64,000 nucleotides of DNA from Thelephora terrestris (taxonomy: Eukaryota > Basidiomycota > Agaricomycetes > Thelephorales > Thelephoraceae). Below the pieces are notes generated by a model, which saw only the letters and a program-made list of their open reading frames with translations, was not told where the DNA came from and did not search any database. Positions 49,216-60,815 of the stretch are shown piece by piece. Both the position numbers and the translations under genes were made by a program. The stretch's first letter is position 1, and every line of letters starts with the position of its first letter. The stretch lies in assembly GCA_015956445.1 (NCBI GenBank), contig WIUZ02000013.1:744001-808000 (forward strand), given 5' to 3'.

Positions 49216-50763
49216 TCACATAGATTTTGACGGTATATGATCCTTCGCCCATTGCGCAGTCGAAGACTTCGCGTTGATCAAGGTATCCAAGGGCTCGATC
49301 GCCCACGAACCCCCTCCCGCAGATTCTGAGGGTGGAAATATGGAAATCGCCGCGAGAGAGAGGTATGTGTGGTATGGATCTAGAAAGCAGCTCCTCAGTG
49401 CGTGTTCTAATTAGATGATGGCCGGGATCCTGACCTGCGTGTTCTCCCGGTGCCTTAGCGATGCCGCCAAACCTGAACTGACAGTTTCCAAGGAACGAAG
49501 CGAGAGCGACGTTATCTACCAGCTCTGTTGCACCGAGAATCTGTTCGGGGAGGGGTGGTAGTCTGTGAAAGGCATTTTTGGAGAAAAGACGGCGGAGTGA
49601 TATACCTGGATCGCCCCTCCACACCAGAAACAGTAACATGCGTCCGCATCCTTGTTAGTACGCCCACGGAACCCCCCAGAACAGTCTTGGTTCTGTAACA
49701 ACCACCGCAGCGTCTGTCTCCTTTCAACCGCATTCAGGAAGTTGGGAGAGTCCGAGGTAAGGCGAAATATCGCCATAGCGAGGTACGTCGGTCCGCCTGC
49801 GCTCGTTAAGTGAAAATTCGCTCCCGATGAAATATCCGACAACTCATACCTTGTGCCTCGCATCCCGGTGCGGAGCCATAACCACCTTCATAAGTCTAAC
49901 GCAACATAAGCCAACTGACAAACAAAACACGGCAAGGGTGTGCTCACTCTACACCTCCTAACAAACCCCAAAGCCTTCTCCACATCCACACCCGACCAAT
50001 CGTTCAGCAGCGCGCATATAACGAAGGCGCAATACGTCAGGCGCAGGTCCGCATCTCCACCCGTCGGATCTGAGGTGAAACTTCGTGTTCGGTTAGTCCC
50101 AACTGGAACGAAGCTGGCGACCGCACACAAACCTCCCATCCTCCCGCTGGCTCGATCTCAAAAACGTTACGAGGCCTCGTCGATCCAAACGCGCGAAATC
50201 GTCACGCAATATGGCGAGAGTGAGAAGCGCAGTATACGTGACGATCATATGTGGGGTGTCAAATTCGGTTTCGTACGTGCTCTGAGGGGAACGTTGCGTG
50301 AGCCGGAGAGAACACGGGCGAGAGACAAAGATCGTTGCTCGTACCAACCGTTGGGGATCATTCTTGGTGTCTGAACCTGTCATGTACCAGCTTGGCTTGA
50401 AACCGCTTCCCCAAGCTCCGCCTACAATACCGCTGAGGCTGCTTTGAGGCGGAAGATAGGATGGGCGCACCAGCGTGTAAACCCCAAATGTCGTTCCTCC
50501 AACTCTCCCGTTCGCTTTCCTTGGTCGCTGTGTCCAAGGTGCCCAGCAGATCGAGCGACCCCAGGCAGTAGAAGATAAGAGGAAGTCTAAGATCCCCGGG
50601 ATATGCTTCAATCAGAACGCGCTGTCACCCAGATCAAGATCAAACCTTACTTGGACGAATCGACTGTGACCAGGGAGAAAGGCAGACCGGTCAAGCATCT
50701 GGTGCAGTGTCCGCTGTGTCCGCTCCTTGCCAGGACTGGGATGTTGGCCTGTTGTTCAGTCAT
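49216..50763 (-). CDS. Geranylgeranyltransferase type I beta subunit (Cdc43-like)
   Basis: Catalytic zinc subunit of GGTase-I, which attaches geranylgeranyl to CAAX-Leu proteins such as Rho/Cdc42. Nine exons (50651-50763, 50483-50586, 50345-50421, 50122-50281, 49948-50069, 49850-49895, 49606-49796, 49435-49540, 49216-49379) give 360 aa, the family size. Landmarks: RCLTGLPFSLVTVDSSKLPL, FYCLGSLDLLGTLD, WGGAWGSGFKPS, FDTPHMIVTYTALLTLAILR, DPTGGDADLRLTYCAFVICA, TYEGGYG, GGPTYLAMA, and the zinc/lipid-site block DADACYCFWCGGAIQ. The carboxy end DPYHTYLSLAAISIF supplies the His zinc ligand. The start at 50763 (MTEQQANIPV) is the ATG closest to the conserved part. A hexosaminidase gene lies upstream on the same strand. 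Confidence 0.93.
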
Positions 50764-51030
50764 ATAATCGTCGGCCAAGAGACGGAAGAGGCGGCGCCCG
50801 AAGCTCGATATGATCCCGACCACGTGGTCTTCCATACCGTTGGTCAAACTTTCCCTTCGGAGATCAGACGCGGATCGCCTCGAAGTGTAACGCAACCGCG
50901 AGTCAGACCAGTCTAACTAGTCGTTGGCAGGTATAAATGTAACAAAAAAACGAGATTTCCTTGAGCACCGACTCAAGTAAGATAGATAATCACCACAACA
51001 CAAATTTCCATTCAAGTTGAGGCTAATGCA

Positions 51031-53023
51031 TCATGCGGTGAGGTCGCACTTTCCAGGTCGCAACGCACACCACTGCGGCTGTAGAGCGATCGCCTTGATG
51101 CCCCTCCCAATCATCCTGTACGCATGATCATGCAACCTCGGCAAGGCAGTCTGACCATTCCCTCCGGGTCCACTCCAAAACACCTCTGCGGAAGCAGCGG
51201 CACGAGGCCAGACGATCGAATCGACATTGTTCGGGGAGGATTGTTCTGTCCATAAGGCTTGCTGACCGCCGAGCACCAGATCGCGCTGGGATTCGGTGAC
51301 GTTGGCGTAAGGATCGAACGAGTAAGCCTAGTATTGTTGTAAGCGTGTGTTGCAAATAAGAGCGAAAAAGGAGCGCTACCTTTTGCCAGGTCTTGAATGG
51401 GTCACACCAACTGTTTCCAGCTGTGGCGTTGCCAAGCCATGCTCCCGCACCACAATCCTAGATGGGTGGTCATTTTCTGCAAGTATAGTGGGGCGGACTG
51501 CCACGAACAAGGTAGAAGTAATCAGAAGGGGCATGAACTATTCTGAACCCCTTCTCCACAACAGAAGCAGCATCAGAGGATGTGATCCAAACCCTGATAT
51601 TGAAATGTCCTGTTCAGTTACGACATTCGCAGAATCGTGGGTCTGGCGCTCACATGATGATTGTGTCGTTGGCCAAGGTAACGGGGAAGGTCAAAACCAA
51701 CTCTTGCCAAACAACGGCCGTCTTCCCGACATTCCTCAAGGCCTTGTGTTCAGCTTGGATGAAATCATCTAAGGCCTGTGCAAAGGTCTTTCCGGAAGCA
51801 TTCAAGGCACTCTGAGTTTCCGGATCGTCCGAATAACATTTCGTATTGATTTCATCACCGCCAGTGCTGAAATAACTCCCGGAGAAGAGGTTGGCGGCAT
51901 TCACCAACAGATTAGCCGTGAAATTGACGGTTTCTGGGGAAGCGATGCGAAGTTGTCCGGAAGGAGGCTCGTTCGCATATAACGCCCAAGGAGATGCGTC
52001 GGGGCAAGCCATGTGTTGAGGAAAGGCCGTAGAAATAGCGGACGTATGGCCCGGAGTATCAATCTCGGGGATGACGTCAATACCCCGCTGGAAGTCCGGA
52101 AGATTGATGTTAACGAAAAGGGAAGTTCATAAAAGGAAAAGGTTCACCTCGTTTGCAAAACTGACAACGTCTGCGATTTGGGACGGGGTGTAGATCTCGT
52201 CAGTTGAGTAAGCTCCATTAGAAGAGATCGTCTCGTAACCAGGGATGACGAGAGGGAAACTTTGACTGTCGACGATGTGCCAATGAAAGACGTTTTGCTG
52301 TTGTGCTTTTAATCAGTATTCTTAGATGAAAGGAAAGCGGAGTTGAACAATAAGCACCTTGACCCAACTCATCGCTTCGAGTTGACGCTTGATGACGTCA
52401 ACAGGGAAGTAGTTCCGAGCGGTGTCCAGCATGAAGCCCCGGTAAGGCTAACGAGCGAAACGACGTCAACACTCGAAGTGGTAGGATTGGAGAAAACAGC
52501 ATACAAAGGCCGGAGAATCTGAGATTGAGATAGGTGCCTCCACGGTGTAAATGTTGGATCCATAGGTGTACCATATTTGAGAGAAGGTCGTCAGACCCCT
52601 GAACAACCCAAGGGTAGAGTTTGCGCAGAGTGTGGCAGGAGAACCGTCCGAAGGAACGTCTAAAGTGTAGGCCTCGTCGCGAGTACCGAGCGGGGCTCTC
52701 GCCTCGACCGCAATGGTTTTTGAGTCGTGACTGAACACAACCAACGAGGGGAGCGTGTTCGCCGATTTGATAGCAGCGGAATCGACCGACCCGCGACCAA
52801 CCACGAGACGCTCATGGTTGTCGTTTTTGATGTATTCGAGGGTACGTGCGACAGCTGACTGAAGGTCATCTGGATATGGGCCATTGACCTCGATTTCGAA
52901 GGTGGGGGAGAGAACCAAACCGGTGGAACCGTTAGTGATTGATCGGGGGAGTGGCCACAAACCCTCTACGACGTTCCCAACGAGCAGCGTCGCCAACACG
53001 AGCAATAGCTTCGAAGAGAACAT
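51031..53023 (-). CDS. Secreted beta-N-acetylhexosaminidase (GH20)
   Basis: Glycoside hydrolase family 20 enzyme that releases terminal GlcNAc from chitin fragments and glycans. Exon 1 is 52505-53023, followed by 52358-52447, 52148-52297, a large exon 51654-52087, and further exons down to the stop at 51031. A signal peptide MFSSKLLLVLATLLVGNVVE opens the protein. An N-terminal alpha/beta GH20b domain (TIAVEARAPLGTRDEAYTLD) is followed by the TIM barrel: PYRGFMLDTARNYFPVDVIK, VFHWHIVDSQSFPL, IPEIDTPGHTSAI and the catalytic STGGDEINTKCY (Asp-Glu pair). The end IALQPQWCALRPGKCDL is also typical. Several N-x-S/T sites fit secretion. Total near 550 aa. Confidence 0.95.
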
Positions 53024-53362
53024 CAGGGAGAAGGGGATGGTGTCAACAGGGGGGTCAGCGAGAACTTTATGAGTCCCCGGGGCTCGGGTCCCCGTCTGCT
53101 TCTTGTGAACCCGGAGGACGCCGACGGGCTTCTGAGCCCCCGGTCAATGTACACACATCGTGGTCACCAATTCAAGTCTGTGAGAGATGTGATATATTTC
53201 TCAAGTAAATGAATATAATGCGCGTTCATGTGAGCCCAAAAGCCCCGTCGTTGTATCTGCGACTCGGATCCCGCACTCACTTCGCACAGCCCGCAACAAG
53301 GGATGGACCAGCACTGACAGGGGAACACAAATCCACCCCCGCGTGCGGTTCTCAGAACACTC

Positions 53363-54092
53363 CTAGTTATCCTCTGCTTCGAGGTCACCCTCGATCCCAG
53401 CCCCTTCGCCTGTGTCGTCGAAAAGTTGCTCATTGTGATAATCCCAGGTTATATCATCTTCCTCGAGGAACAATCTCTCCTCTGACATCGCTTGCGGGGA
53501 CGGAGGCGCGGCGTGGGTCGAGGATTCTGCCGGGACCCCGCCCGCAGAGATGGAGTCGCGAATGACCCCCAGCACGGCATCCATCTGATCTCCTAATCTT
53601 TCCTCCAACTCTTCCACAATCTAGGGGAAACATCAAGAATAAGATGGCGGCCGGATATGAGATGGGCGTACGGTGTAAAGTTCGACGGGTTCTGTTGGAA
53701 CAAGATTGACAATCTGGAGTTTTTCGGCCTTTGTCAATGCAAAGGGTGCAAGTGCCTTGACGAGCTTTTCGACGCCACCCTCGGACAGCGATAACGAGGG
53801 CTGATAGCCGGCAGTGAGGTACTGAATAGCCTAAGCAGAATGCATGCTCAGCGTGCGCCGCAAAGGAAGAAAGAAAGAAAAAGCATGCCTCGACTTCTAT
53901 CGTCCGTAGATTTTCTGATACTTGCACATTTTCGACCGGATTTTTTGGATTTTGGGTACCGGACTGTTCGTCCTCCTTTTTTATTTTGAGTGCAGACTTC
54001 TGGCTGGCGAGGTGATCAGCCTCGAGTTCGCGGAGGAGTTGAAGGACCTCGAGATTGGAAAGGAGAGCAGCGCGTGGATTGACGACTTCCAT
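53363..54092 (-). CDS. RPC17: DNA-directed RNA polymerase III subunit RPC9 (Rpc17/CRCP)
   Basis: Subunit of the Pol III stalk, pairing with Rpc25. Exons 53889-54092, 53672-53830 and 53363-53620 give 206 aa. MEVVNPRAALLSNLEVLQLL and ENLRTIEVEAIQYL match the CRCP/Rpc9 N-terminus, LTKAEKLQIVNLVPTEPVEL is the HRDC-like core, and VEELEERLGDQMDAVLGVI follows. An acidic extension (EERLFLEEDDITWDY..EAEDN) is added at the end compared with human CRCP. Intron 1 begins with GC rather than GT (GAG|GCATGC), and keeping TIEVEA intact against human TITYET supports that junction. Start codons of this gene and Not2 are only 75 bases apart, so they share a very compact divergent promoter. Confidence 0.92.
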
Positions 54093-54167
54093 CGACACAA
54101 CCTTCCGAGTGACCGTCACCTGCTTTCAGCCTTTTTCCCCTCGATTTTCTCCACATCGTCAAACACA
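54093..54167. promoter_or_regulatory. Compact divergent promoter between Rpc9 and Not2
   Basis: Only 75 bases separate the two start codons, so both promoters and leaders must overlap or extend into the neighbouring gene. The stretch is CT rich on the + strand (TTTTTCCCCTCGATTTTCTC). Confidence 0.6.
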
Positions 54168-56292
54168 ATGAACCGAGGTGGGCAACACCGCCAACGACGA
54201 TAAAATTTGGTATTTTTTACTGATTCACCGTCAGGCCAGCCACCCCAACGTCCTCCCAACTTGGGTCCAACTCCCGCTCTGAACACACCTTTCAGACCGC
54301 AATATCCAGCATACGGTATCCCACCCAGGAGTGTCATGCCGACGAACTATTCAGCTCTGCCAAACCCTCGAGTGCAAACTATCGTTCCCCAGCCAACGCC
54401 AACTTATATCCAGAGATCCCAGCAAAACCCTGGTTATCCATTCCAAGCTGGTCTCGCCGGCCAACAGCAGACACAGCAGCAGCAGCAGCAACAACAACAC
54501 CCAACGCTCCAGCATCCTCAACCGTCGCAACAACCACAACAATCCACCAATTCCTCGAACCTCCTCCCTCCCAATTCGACAACGCCTAACCTGGGAACAA
54601 ACCATTCAACTTCCTCCGCGAGCGAAGTCCTCGACCCAAATGATTTCCCCGCGCTCGGTTCAACCCCCGCGACGGCCAATCCAACCTCAGATCGAACGAC
54701 TATAACTCAGAACAACACAACGAGTTACGCCACTCAGGCTAGCGGAACAACCGCGACGGGCAGTGGGAACCCTCAAAGTGGACCAACCGCTCTGACAGAA
54801 GAGGACTTTCCTGCGCTGGGAGGCTCACAAACGACCCACCAAACGAACCAAAATCAATCCCAACATCATGATCTTGGCCATCCTCCGGGTCTCAACGGAT
54901 TTACCGACCAAAATCATCGGCCGGGGATAATCAGTGGCATCACTCCAGGGACGCAACAGCCAGGGGTGTTGAACATCGGACAACAGCAGAGGTTGCATCA
55001 ATTCCAATCAGAAGCTGACAAGAGGGTGAGTCTAGCCTCGAATCTGTCCGTTTGGGGTGCCTCTTCGCATGGCTTGTGACCTCTTTTGGTCAATTCTGAT
55101 TCTTTCCTGAACATCGTACACGAGCGGCTGACAACGCCACAACAGAATTTTAGTCAGAAGCTGAATCAATCAAATCACGCTGCTTGGCCATCGAGTCCCA
55201 CTACAAACCAGAACCCTCAACCGACGTACCCTACATCATTACAGAACGGTTCGGGTCACCAAACCCACCTGAGTCAAGCGCAACAGCAACAGCAACCGCA
55301 ATCTCAACAACAACCACCGCAACCGCAACAACCGCGGATAAATTTACCTCCAGGGGTACAAGCTCCAGGAACGTTCCCGCAACAGACACAATCGACATCA
55401 GCGGCTTTTCCTGCGAATGGCACCGGGGCTGACCCACTCCATATGCCGTCTCAAGGACCAACGAACGCGTCAGCGGCGTTACCACAGACGCCGGCTCAAC
55501 AGGTGCTTGTTTCGCCTGCGGATCGATGGGGGCTACTGGGCTTGATTGCCCTGATAAAGAGTACGGATCCAGACTCAAATCTGTTGTCGATCGGGACAGA
55601 CTTAGGGACGATGGGGCTGGATATGCAACACAACGGGTAAAGAACTTTGTGTGAAGGAGTTTTAGATCCGCTCACGGAACGTTCTTTTCATAGCAACCTG
55701 TATTCAACATTCATTACGCCCTGGGCAGACTCCTCTGCCGCTCATTCTGTGGAACCGGATTTCCATTTGCCAGGTTGTTATAACGTTCAGGCCCCTCCAC
55801 CAGGCGCGGCAAAAGCGCAGGGGTTCACGGATGAGACGCTGTTTTATATGTTTTATTCGTGTCCTCGAGACGCTCTTCAGGAGATTGCCGCCCATGAACT
55901 GTATGTTTGACTTGACACATGAGAAAAAAATTTCCTCATCACGATATCTGATGTCGTCCAGGTATTCACGGAACTGGAGGTATCACAAAGAAATGCGTCT
56001 ATGGCTGACCAAAGAGCAAGGCCTTCCTGCCTCTCAGAAAATCCTCGGTGGCGAACAAGGAGCCTACACCTACTGGGACCCAGATAACTGGGAGAAGGCT
56101 AGGAAAGAGATGACTGTTGTGTATTCTGATCTCGAGGACCGCGGAACACCAGGGTATCCTGCAAACGGAGGTGCGCAGGGTCAACAAGTTAGCGCGGGAG
56201 TTGTCGGTACCCCAGGCGTTGGTGCGGTTCAACAAGCACAGTTGAACCAGAGCCAAAGAGTCGCCGGTGGCTACCCCGGAATCGGGATGTAA
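54168..56292 (+). CDS. NOT2: CCR4-NOT complex subunit Not2
   Basis: Core subunit of the CCR4-NOT deadenylase, binding Not1 and Not5/Not3. Exons 54168-54177, 54235-55025, 55146-55636, 55694-55900 and 55962-56292 give 609 aa; exon 1 codes only for MNR and one base more. The first ~400 residues are Gln/Pro/Asn-rich and disordered, with two TEEDFPALGG/PNDFPALGS peptides that resemble the Not1-anchor motif. The C-terminal NOT box is clear: ADRWGLLGLIALIKSTDPDS, LYSTFITPWADS, ETLFYMFYSCPRDALQEIAA, WRYHKEMRLWLTKE and YTYWDPDNWEK. Human CNOT2 is 540 aa. A Gly/Gln-rich tail ends the protein. It diverges from Rpc9. Confidence 0.94.
54473..54499 (+). repeat. CAG/CAA microsatellite coding polyglutamine
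   Basis: A run of CAG and CAA codons inside Not2 encodes about nine glutamines in a row. Slippage-prone and likely to vary between strains; the reading frame tolerates whole-codon changes. Confidence 0.85.
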
Positions 56293-57191
56293 GGTCGTTC
56301 GCGTCCCGGATTCGCCTCACAAGCGGGCTGCACTCCCCAATAAACCTCTATCACTTTCTCCCACCATTCTGTTTTTATCGCCCACCACCTCTCTACTTTT
56401 GGCCTCTCTCTCTCTCGCTGTGACTTCTTCACTATTATCATCTCTGCCAATTGCAATGTTCCGTGTTTGTGCTAGGTGCTGACTCGTTGAACCGCTCTCT
56501 TCCTTGTCACCTGGTTCGTCAGCCTCGTCTTGACTTGTGTCTCTCCGTCCCTCCCCTCTCTATCACACATTCTTTCTCTCGTTAATCGAACAAAACCAGA
56601 ATTTTCGTCAACTTGAAACCATAACCGTCAGACATGTCTCACATTCGTACTGTCCTGTATTCACTAATCTGGCCCAGACTTTTCCTCGCTTTGTTTTTCT
56701 TTTCATTGCTTCTCGTTACTGTGTAAAACCCGTATGCGGGGGATTTCAGGCGGGTATTGAGAGTAGGGGGCTTATGAGTGAATTGTGGATCGCGTTAGTT
56801 CGTGATGTGCGAGAATTTCGACCCTCTGTCGACCTCGCAGCTGAGTCCTCTGTGATCTGTATAGCCATTTGTACACGCTTTGAGTGGTGCCGGTGATTGA
56901 CTGACCCTCACCCTCGAGTGCAATGGTCAGTTCCTTTCGCGACACGCACGGTCCGGTCAGGATCATCGCTGTTGATCCCAAGGTTCGTCGTCGGTTTACG
57001 ACGGTGGGTCGGAGAGTTGCTCCTAGACCTTACGAATCCTTTGGAAGCGTGACCAAAGTGACTAGGACACTCACCAGGTCCGTCGATTATCATTCACGGA
57101 GATTGAAGCCAAAGATTTTGAAGACAAGACGATTTGCTCACCAAGTCCCGAATAAATATGCAAGTTATGGATCGTCAAGGACAAGTCTCGT
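56293..57191. other. Region downstream of Not2, no gene seen
   Basis: About 0.9 kb. The first ~400 bases are pyrimidine rich and fit the Not2 3' flank. An open frame at 56923-57327 on + overlaps the F-box-like frame on - and shows no motif. Confidence 0.45.
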
Positions 57192-57980
57192 TCAAGAGTC
57201 CATTTGGAAGAAGAGTCTCTTTCGTACTGGATTTTCGAAAGCCACGAAATCGCGCAAACGTTCACCGAAGGTACAGCGAACAGAAACCCGAGCAGCTTGG
57301 AGAGATCTAAAATGTAAAGGGTCGTGAAAGTTGCGATAGAGAGTAATTGGCTGGTGAAGGGGGGTTGAATCATGCACAGTGATCTCAACAACGCAGCATT
57401 TTCTGTGAGGATGTTGAGCTCTAGCTCTGCTAGAAGGTCTTTCTTTCCCTCGTTCTCGCTCTTGATGGGGAGCGTTTCGAGGATCGGGGAGGCACATAGT
57501 AAGAAAAGTTCGGGAATATCCGAACGACACCTGATTTATGCTCCTTCTCGAGGCGAACGGTGCATTCCAGGAACTTAATTCTCTGCACATGGGACACGCG
57601 GAGACAGTAAGCCTCGAGCGGCGCTGCTTTTGACCGTTCCAACTGGCCAGAGCGATCGTCCAGAGCTTCGGCGATTGCCTGTCAACGTCGCTCACAGATG
57701 CCCACAACATCGCGCACGAGCGGTTGACGTCCCTCCGGTACTTGCAAACCGAACCGAGTTGGGGAACGCTAAAACATGACGTCGATTTCTCGGACGGTAG
57801 GCAAGCAGCCACAGAGATGGGGGAGATGCATTCTGGCGGGAGTTGGTTGATGGGAGCGAGGCAGTTTCTGGAGGTGCGAAGATACGACGTGATTCCCGGG
57901 CTGCCATCCATCAGAACATCTAGCCGGTGGGATTTTGGTGAGTATTGCAATAGTAAGGCGGGGTGCGCTGGCTCAACCAA
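57192..57980 (-). CDS. F-box-like protein, diverged and possibly broken
   Basis: A long antisense frame contains CLAPINQLPPECIS and, 30 residues on, PQLGSVCKYRRDVNRSCAMLWASVSD. That is the order of the common Agaricomycete F-box-like start (LPPE..., then QVCKxWRDVALSTPxLWxSI). This is a different F-box group from copies A-D. The segment between these blocks and all sequence after ~residue 130 does not fit the family, so introns are missing from this reading or the gene is decaying. Boundaries are those of the open frame, not of a verified gene. Confidence 0.35.
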   Translation of the reverse strand: MVEPAHPALLLQYSPKSHRLDVLMDGSPGITSYLRTSRNCLAPINQLPPECISPISVAACLPSEKSTSCFSVPQLGSVCKYRRDVNRSCAMLWASVSDVDRQSPKLWTIALASWNGQKQRRSRLTVSACPMCRELSSWNAPFASRRSINQVSFGYSRTFLTMCLPDPRNAPHQERERGKERPSSRARAQHPHRKCCVVEITVHDSTPLHQPITLYRNFHDPLHFRSLQAARVSVRCTFGERLRDFVAFENPVRKRLFFQMDS

Positions 57981-59197
57981 TCTCGATGATATTCTTAGGG
58001 CTCACTTCCCTCAGTGTGCCCGCATCGATTCTCCGATTCACCCTATGCAGTGGTTCCTGAAGAGGGTGATGTTTGTCGGCTCAGCTGAGCCCCACTTAGA
58101 TTGCGTGGTCAGTCAACTCCATTTTTTCTCAGAATATTGACTCGGTAGTTCCTGAATAGATTGACGCACTGAGAATCTGCTCAATGCACCTCATACGCTT
58201 CGTATCGCCATCAGGCGCCTTTGTGAACACCAAGCGCCACATCAATCATAGTATACTATTTTTCCGCAGTTTTTTCTCTTCCTGAATGCGCTCACACTCA
58301 AAGAGCATATGAATCCGGCTACACCAGGAGGGAAATGATGTGTTGGATCACTCCAGTTGAACTACACATGGAGGACTCTCGGATGTGATGGGAACTGCCC
58401 ATTCTGTCATACTGTGGGACAGTGGAGCATTAGAAGCACCCTAGCTTTAGGTGCGACGCCACGTATTTGCGCGCCAACTGCCTTTTCACCTCTAGTCATC
58501 CAATGGCAGGGTGATACATGTGATGCTTGATAGACTGTTCTATCAACTGTGAGCCATTTGATATGTTTTTATCTATAAGTTCACCCTATCAAATCTCCCC
58601 ACGTGAAACACAGGCTCAGTGCACGAACATGTCGAGCCCTAGCGGGTCATAGCGGAACGAAGGCGCGGACGGATGTCGATTCAGAGCAGGTAATCCTAAA
58701 CCATCATGCGCGCACAAGTCATCGCGAATGGCACGGCTAGCCATCTCAGCGCACAGAACAGTCATAAGCCAAAATTTCTTCGTCACAGGTCAATGATCTA
58801 ACCAAATCACCCTCGGCCGATTGAGCTGAGGGGGCTTCTTTGGATCCTGGTGCGGAGCCATTCACCAATGCCAACAATTGCAAGTACTCCAATGAATCGG
58901 GTCCAATCTCATCAGGTCCTGTGGAAAATTGTCATTTGCGACGGTCACGTTGTGCCCGCTGGGTAGTATGATCTCAGACATAACAGATTTGTATGGGCTG
59001 CTATTCTGACGGACTCGCCCGTTCAGAAGGCGAATTCTGCAGAGAATGCTGTTCGTTGTAATGATTTATGTGTCAGCTTCGCTCTAATTAAACCAAGGTT
59101 CTTCCTCGGGGTCTTTAAGTTGATATGGGTGAGAACGGGACTCAATACCCCCTATTAACTCATTAACGAGCTGTTGCGCTCAGTTCAGTGGGGCTGA
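57981..59197. other. Intergenic region, no gene seen
   Basis: About 1.2 kb with only very short open frames on both strands and no obvious repeat. The emptiest stretch in the window. Confidence 0.55.
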
Positions 59198-60240
59198 CTA
59201 GGGCGAGACTAGTGATGTACGTACAATGTACCAGCCTGAGGGCAGGCTGTTGACCAGTTCATCTTCCTCTGTAATGGTATCCCATAACACCAAGGCGTGT
59301 TGCTTTATCTCTCGTGCCGCGCAAGACTGAGAGTAGAGCTCCGTTCCGGCTTCCATAAGGAGATAGTAGAACGCTTGGAAATGTTCAACGCCCTTGGCGA
59401 GCCGGGCAAGACGTGCTAGAGCATAAAGAACGTCCCCTTCACACACTAATCCGTTGCGGAACATCGCCCCCAAATAGCAGGCGCGGCTCAGCATTTTCGG
59501 TGCGCCCTACATCTTGCAATTAGTTGCATATAGACATGTCACAGGGGAAAGGCGTTTACGAAATCGATTGAGAGATCGAAGGCTACCAACGCGGACTTGC
59601 GCACGCATGCTTGGAATATGAGAAGATTTACCTCGCTCATTTGTTCGACCAGCTGGTTTTCCACCGCTTTTTGGAAAACCATGATCCTCGAGGTAGCTGT
59701 GTTGGAAACCCAAGGGCCAGCGAAAGCCAGTGAGTATTGGGATCTAAACGCTTCGGCCAGCAGATCGAATGTCGGCTCATTGGTCCATTGGATAGAGGAT
59801 ACCAGGCGGGCGGCATACGTATCTGACTGGGTGTTTGTCGAACAACCTTCAGAAAATGAGTTGAACCATGGCTCTCGAAGCGCAGAAACAGGCTCGTTAG
59901 ATAGAGTTAGCTGGGTTGGACCCTCAGAAACACGTTGAGTTCCCAGGATATCGTTGACGGGTTGTGGGGCTATCCAGGAGATGCCCGGCGGAATCAGTCT
60001 CTCCGTGAGTGACAATGCGTCGGGCGGTTGGTTCTGGGGGCTGCTGGACCCAACGCTCGAGGGAAGCAAGGGGGTGTCCGATGAGTATGTCTCATATGGG
60101 TCTTGAAGTACGGGGTGGATAACAGTTGTAGCAGATGGGAAAGTATCCTCTCGGTTCGACAGCCATACTGTGAGGAGCCTTGACTCTGATCGAATGTCCA
60201 TTGGCGCGAAAGAGGCGGCTGCGGAAGGGAATGAAGCCAT
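59198..60240 (-). CDS. MIF4G-like helical repeat protein
   Basis: Exons 59560-60240 and 59198-59506 join in phase across a 53-nt intron with an AACTAAT branch-like site, giving about 329 aa from the ATG at 60240. The N-terminal ~120 residues are Ser/Pro rich. The rest is alpha-helical with SALVAFDLSIDFGAPKMLSR and ACYLGAMFRNGLVCEGDVLY, which resemble the 'LARFIGELF...ML' helix of MIF4G/eIF4G HEAT domains, followed by YYLLMEAGTELYSQ, similar to 'CRLLxTxGxxL'. In-frame codons extend upstream of 60240 without an ATG, so a further 5' exon is possible. The similarity is weak; another HEAT-type family is possible. A role in translation would be inference only. Confidence 0.45.
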
Positions 60241-60815
60241 AGGCAAAGACTCCCAGTTCAGGCGCAGATTTATAACATTTCGCCATACAGCGTGGACCGT
60301 TTCACGAAAGAAACTCGCATTGGCCACGTTCTGTCGCACCCCGCCACAGTTGACTGCAACACTGGCTGTCAGTGAGGGGCCCCCGAATGTAGGGGGAGAT
60401 TGGTCCTGGGAGACAGGAGAGATGTCCAGGCAAAAGGCCTCACCAACCCCAGGGGGGTTTCTGGAGAAGTGTACCGAGTACGCTGATTTACGACCGAGCT
60501 TCGACAGAGCTCCAAAATGGCCAATTATTCCCGGGCCCCAAACGACCCTAGGCGCCCTAATTTGCCGTCAGTTGTGCCAACATTCGGTACCAATTGGGAC
60601 CTAATGTGAACAAGTGGCAGGGAAAATCTCACCTACCCCCACGACCGAAAGGGAGGGGGTCTTGTATCATAATCCAGGGGTCATCATCATTTTGGCCCAC
60701 GTGGGAGAAATCGCTGGAGGAGTGGGGATGTATGCACGTGACCTAGGACATCTTCCCCACCCATTTGACTCTTGAGTCAACTCGGATGTGCCTGCTAAGA
60801 TAAGCGGTAGCTGCC
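60241..60815. other. Divergent upstream region
   Basis: About 575 bases between the MIF4G-like gene (-) and the lipase gene (+); presumably both promoters. May contain a missing 5' exon of the former. Confidence 0.45.
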
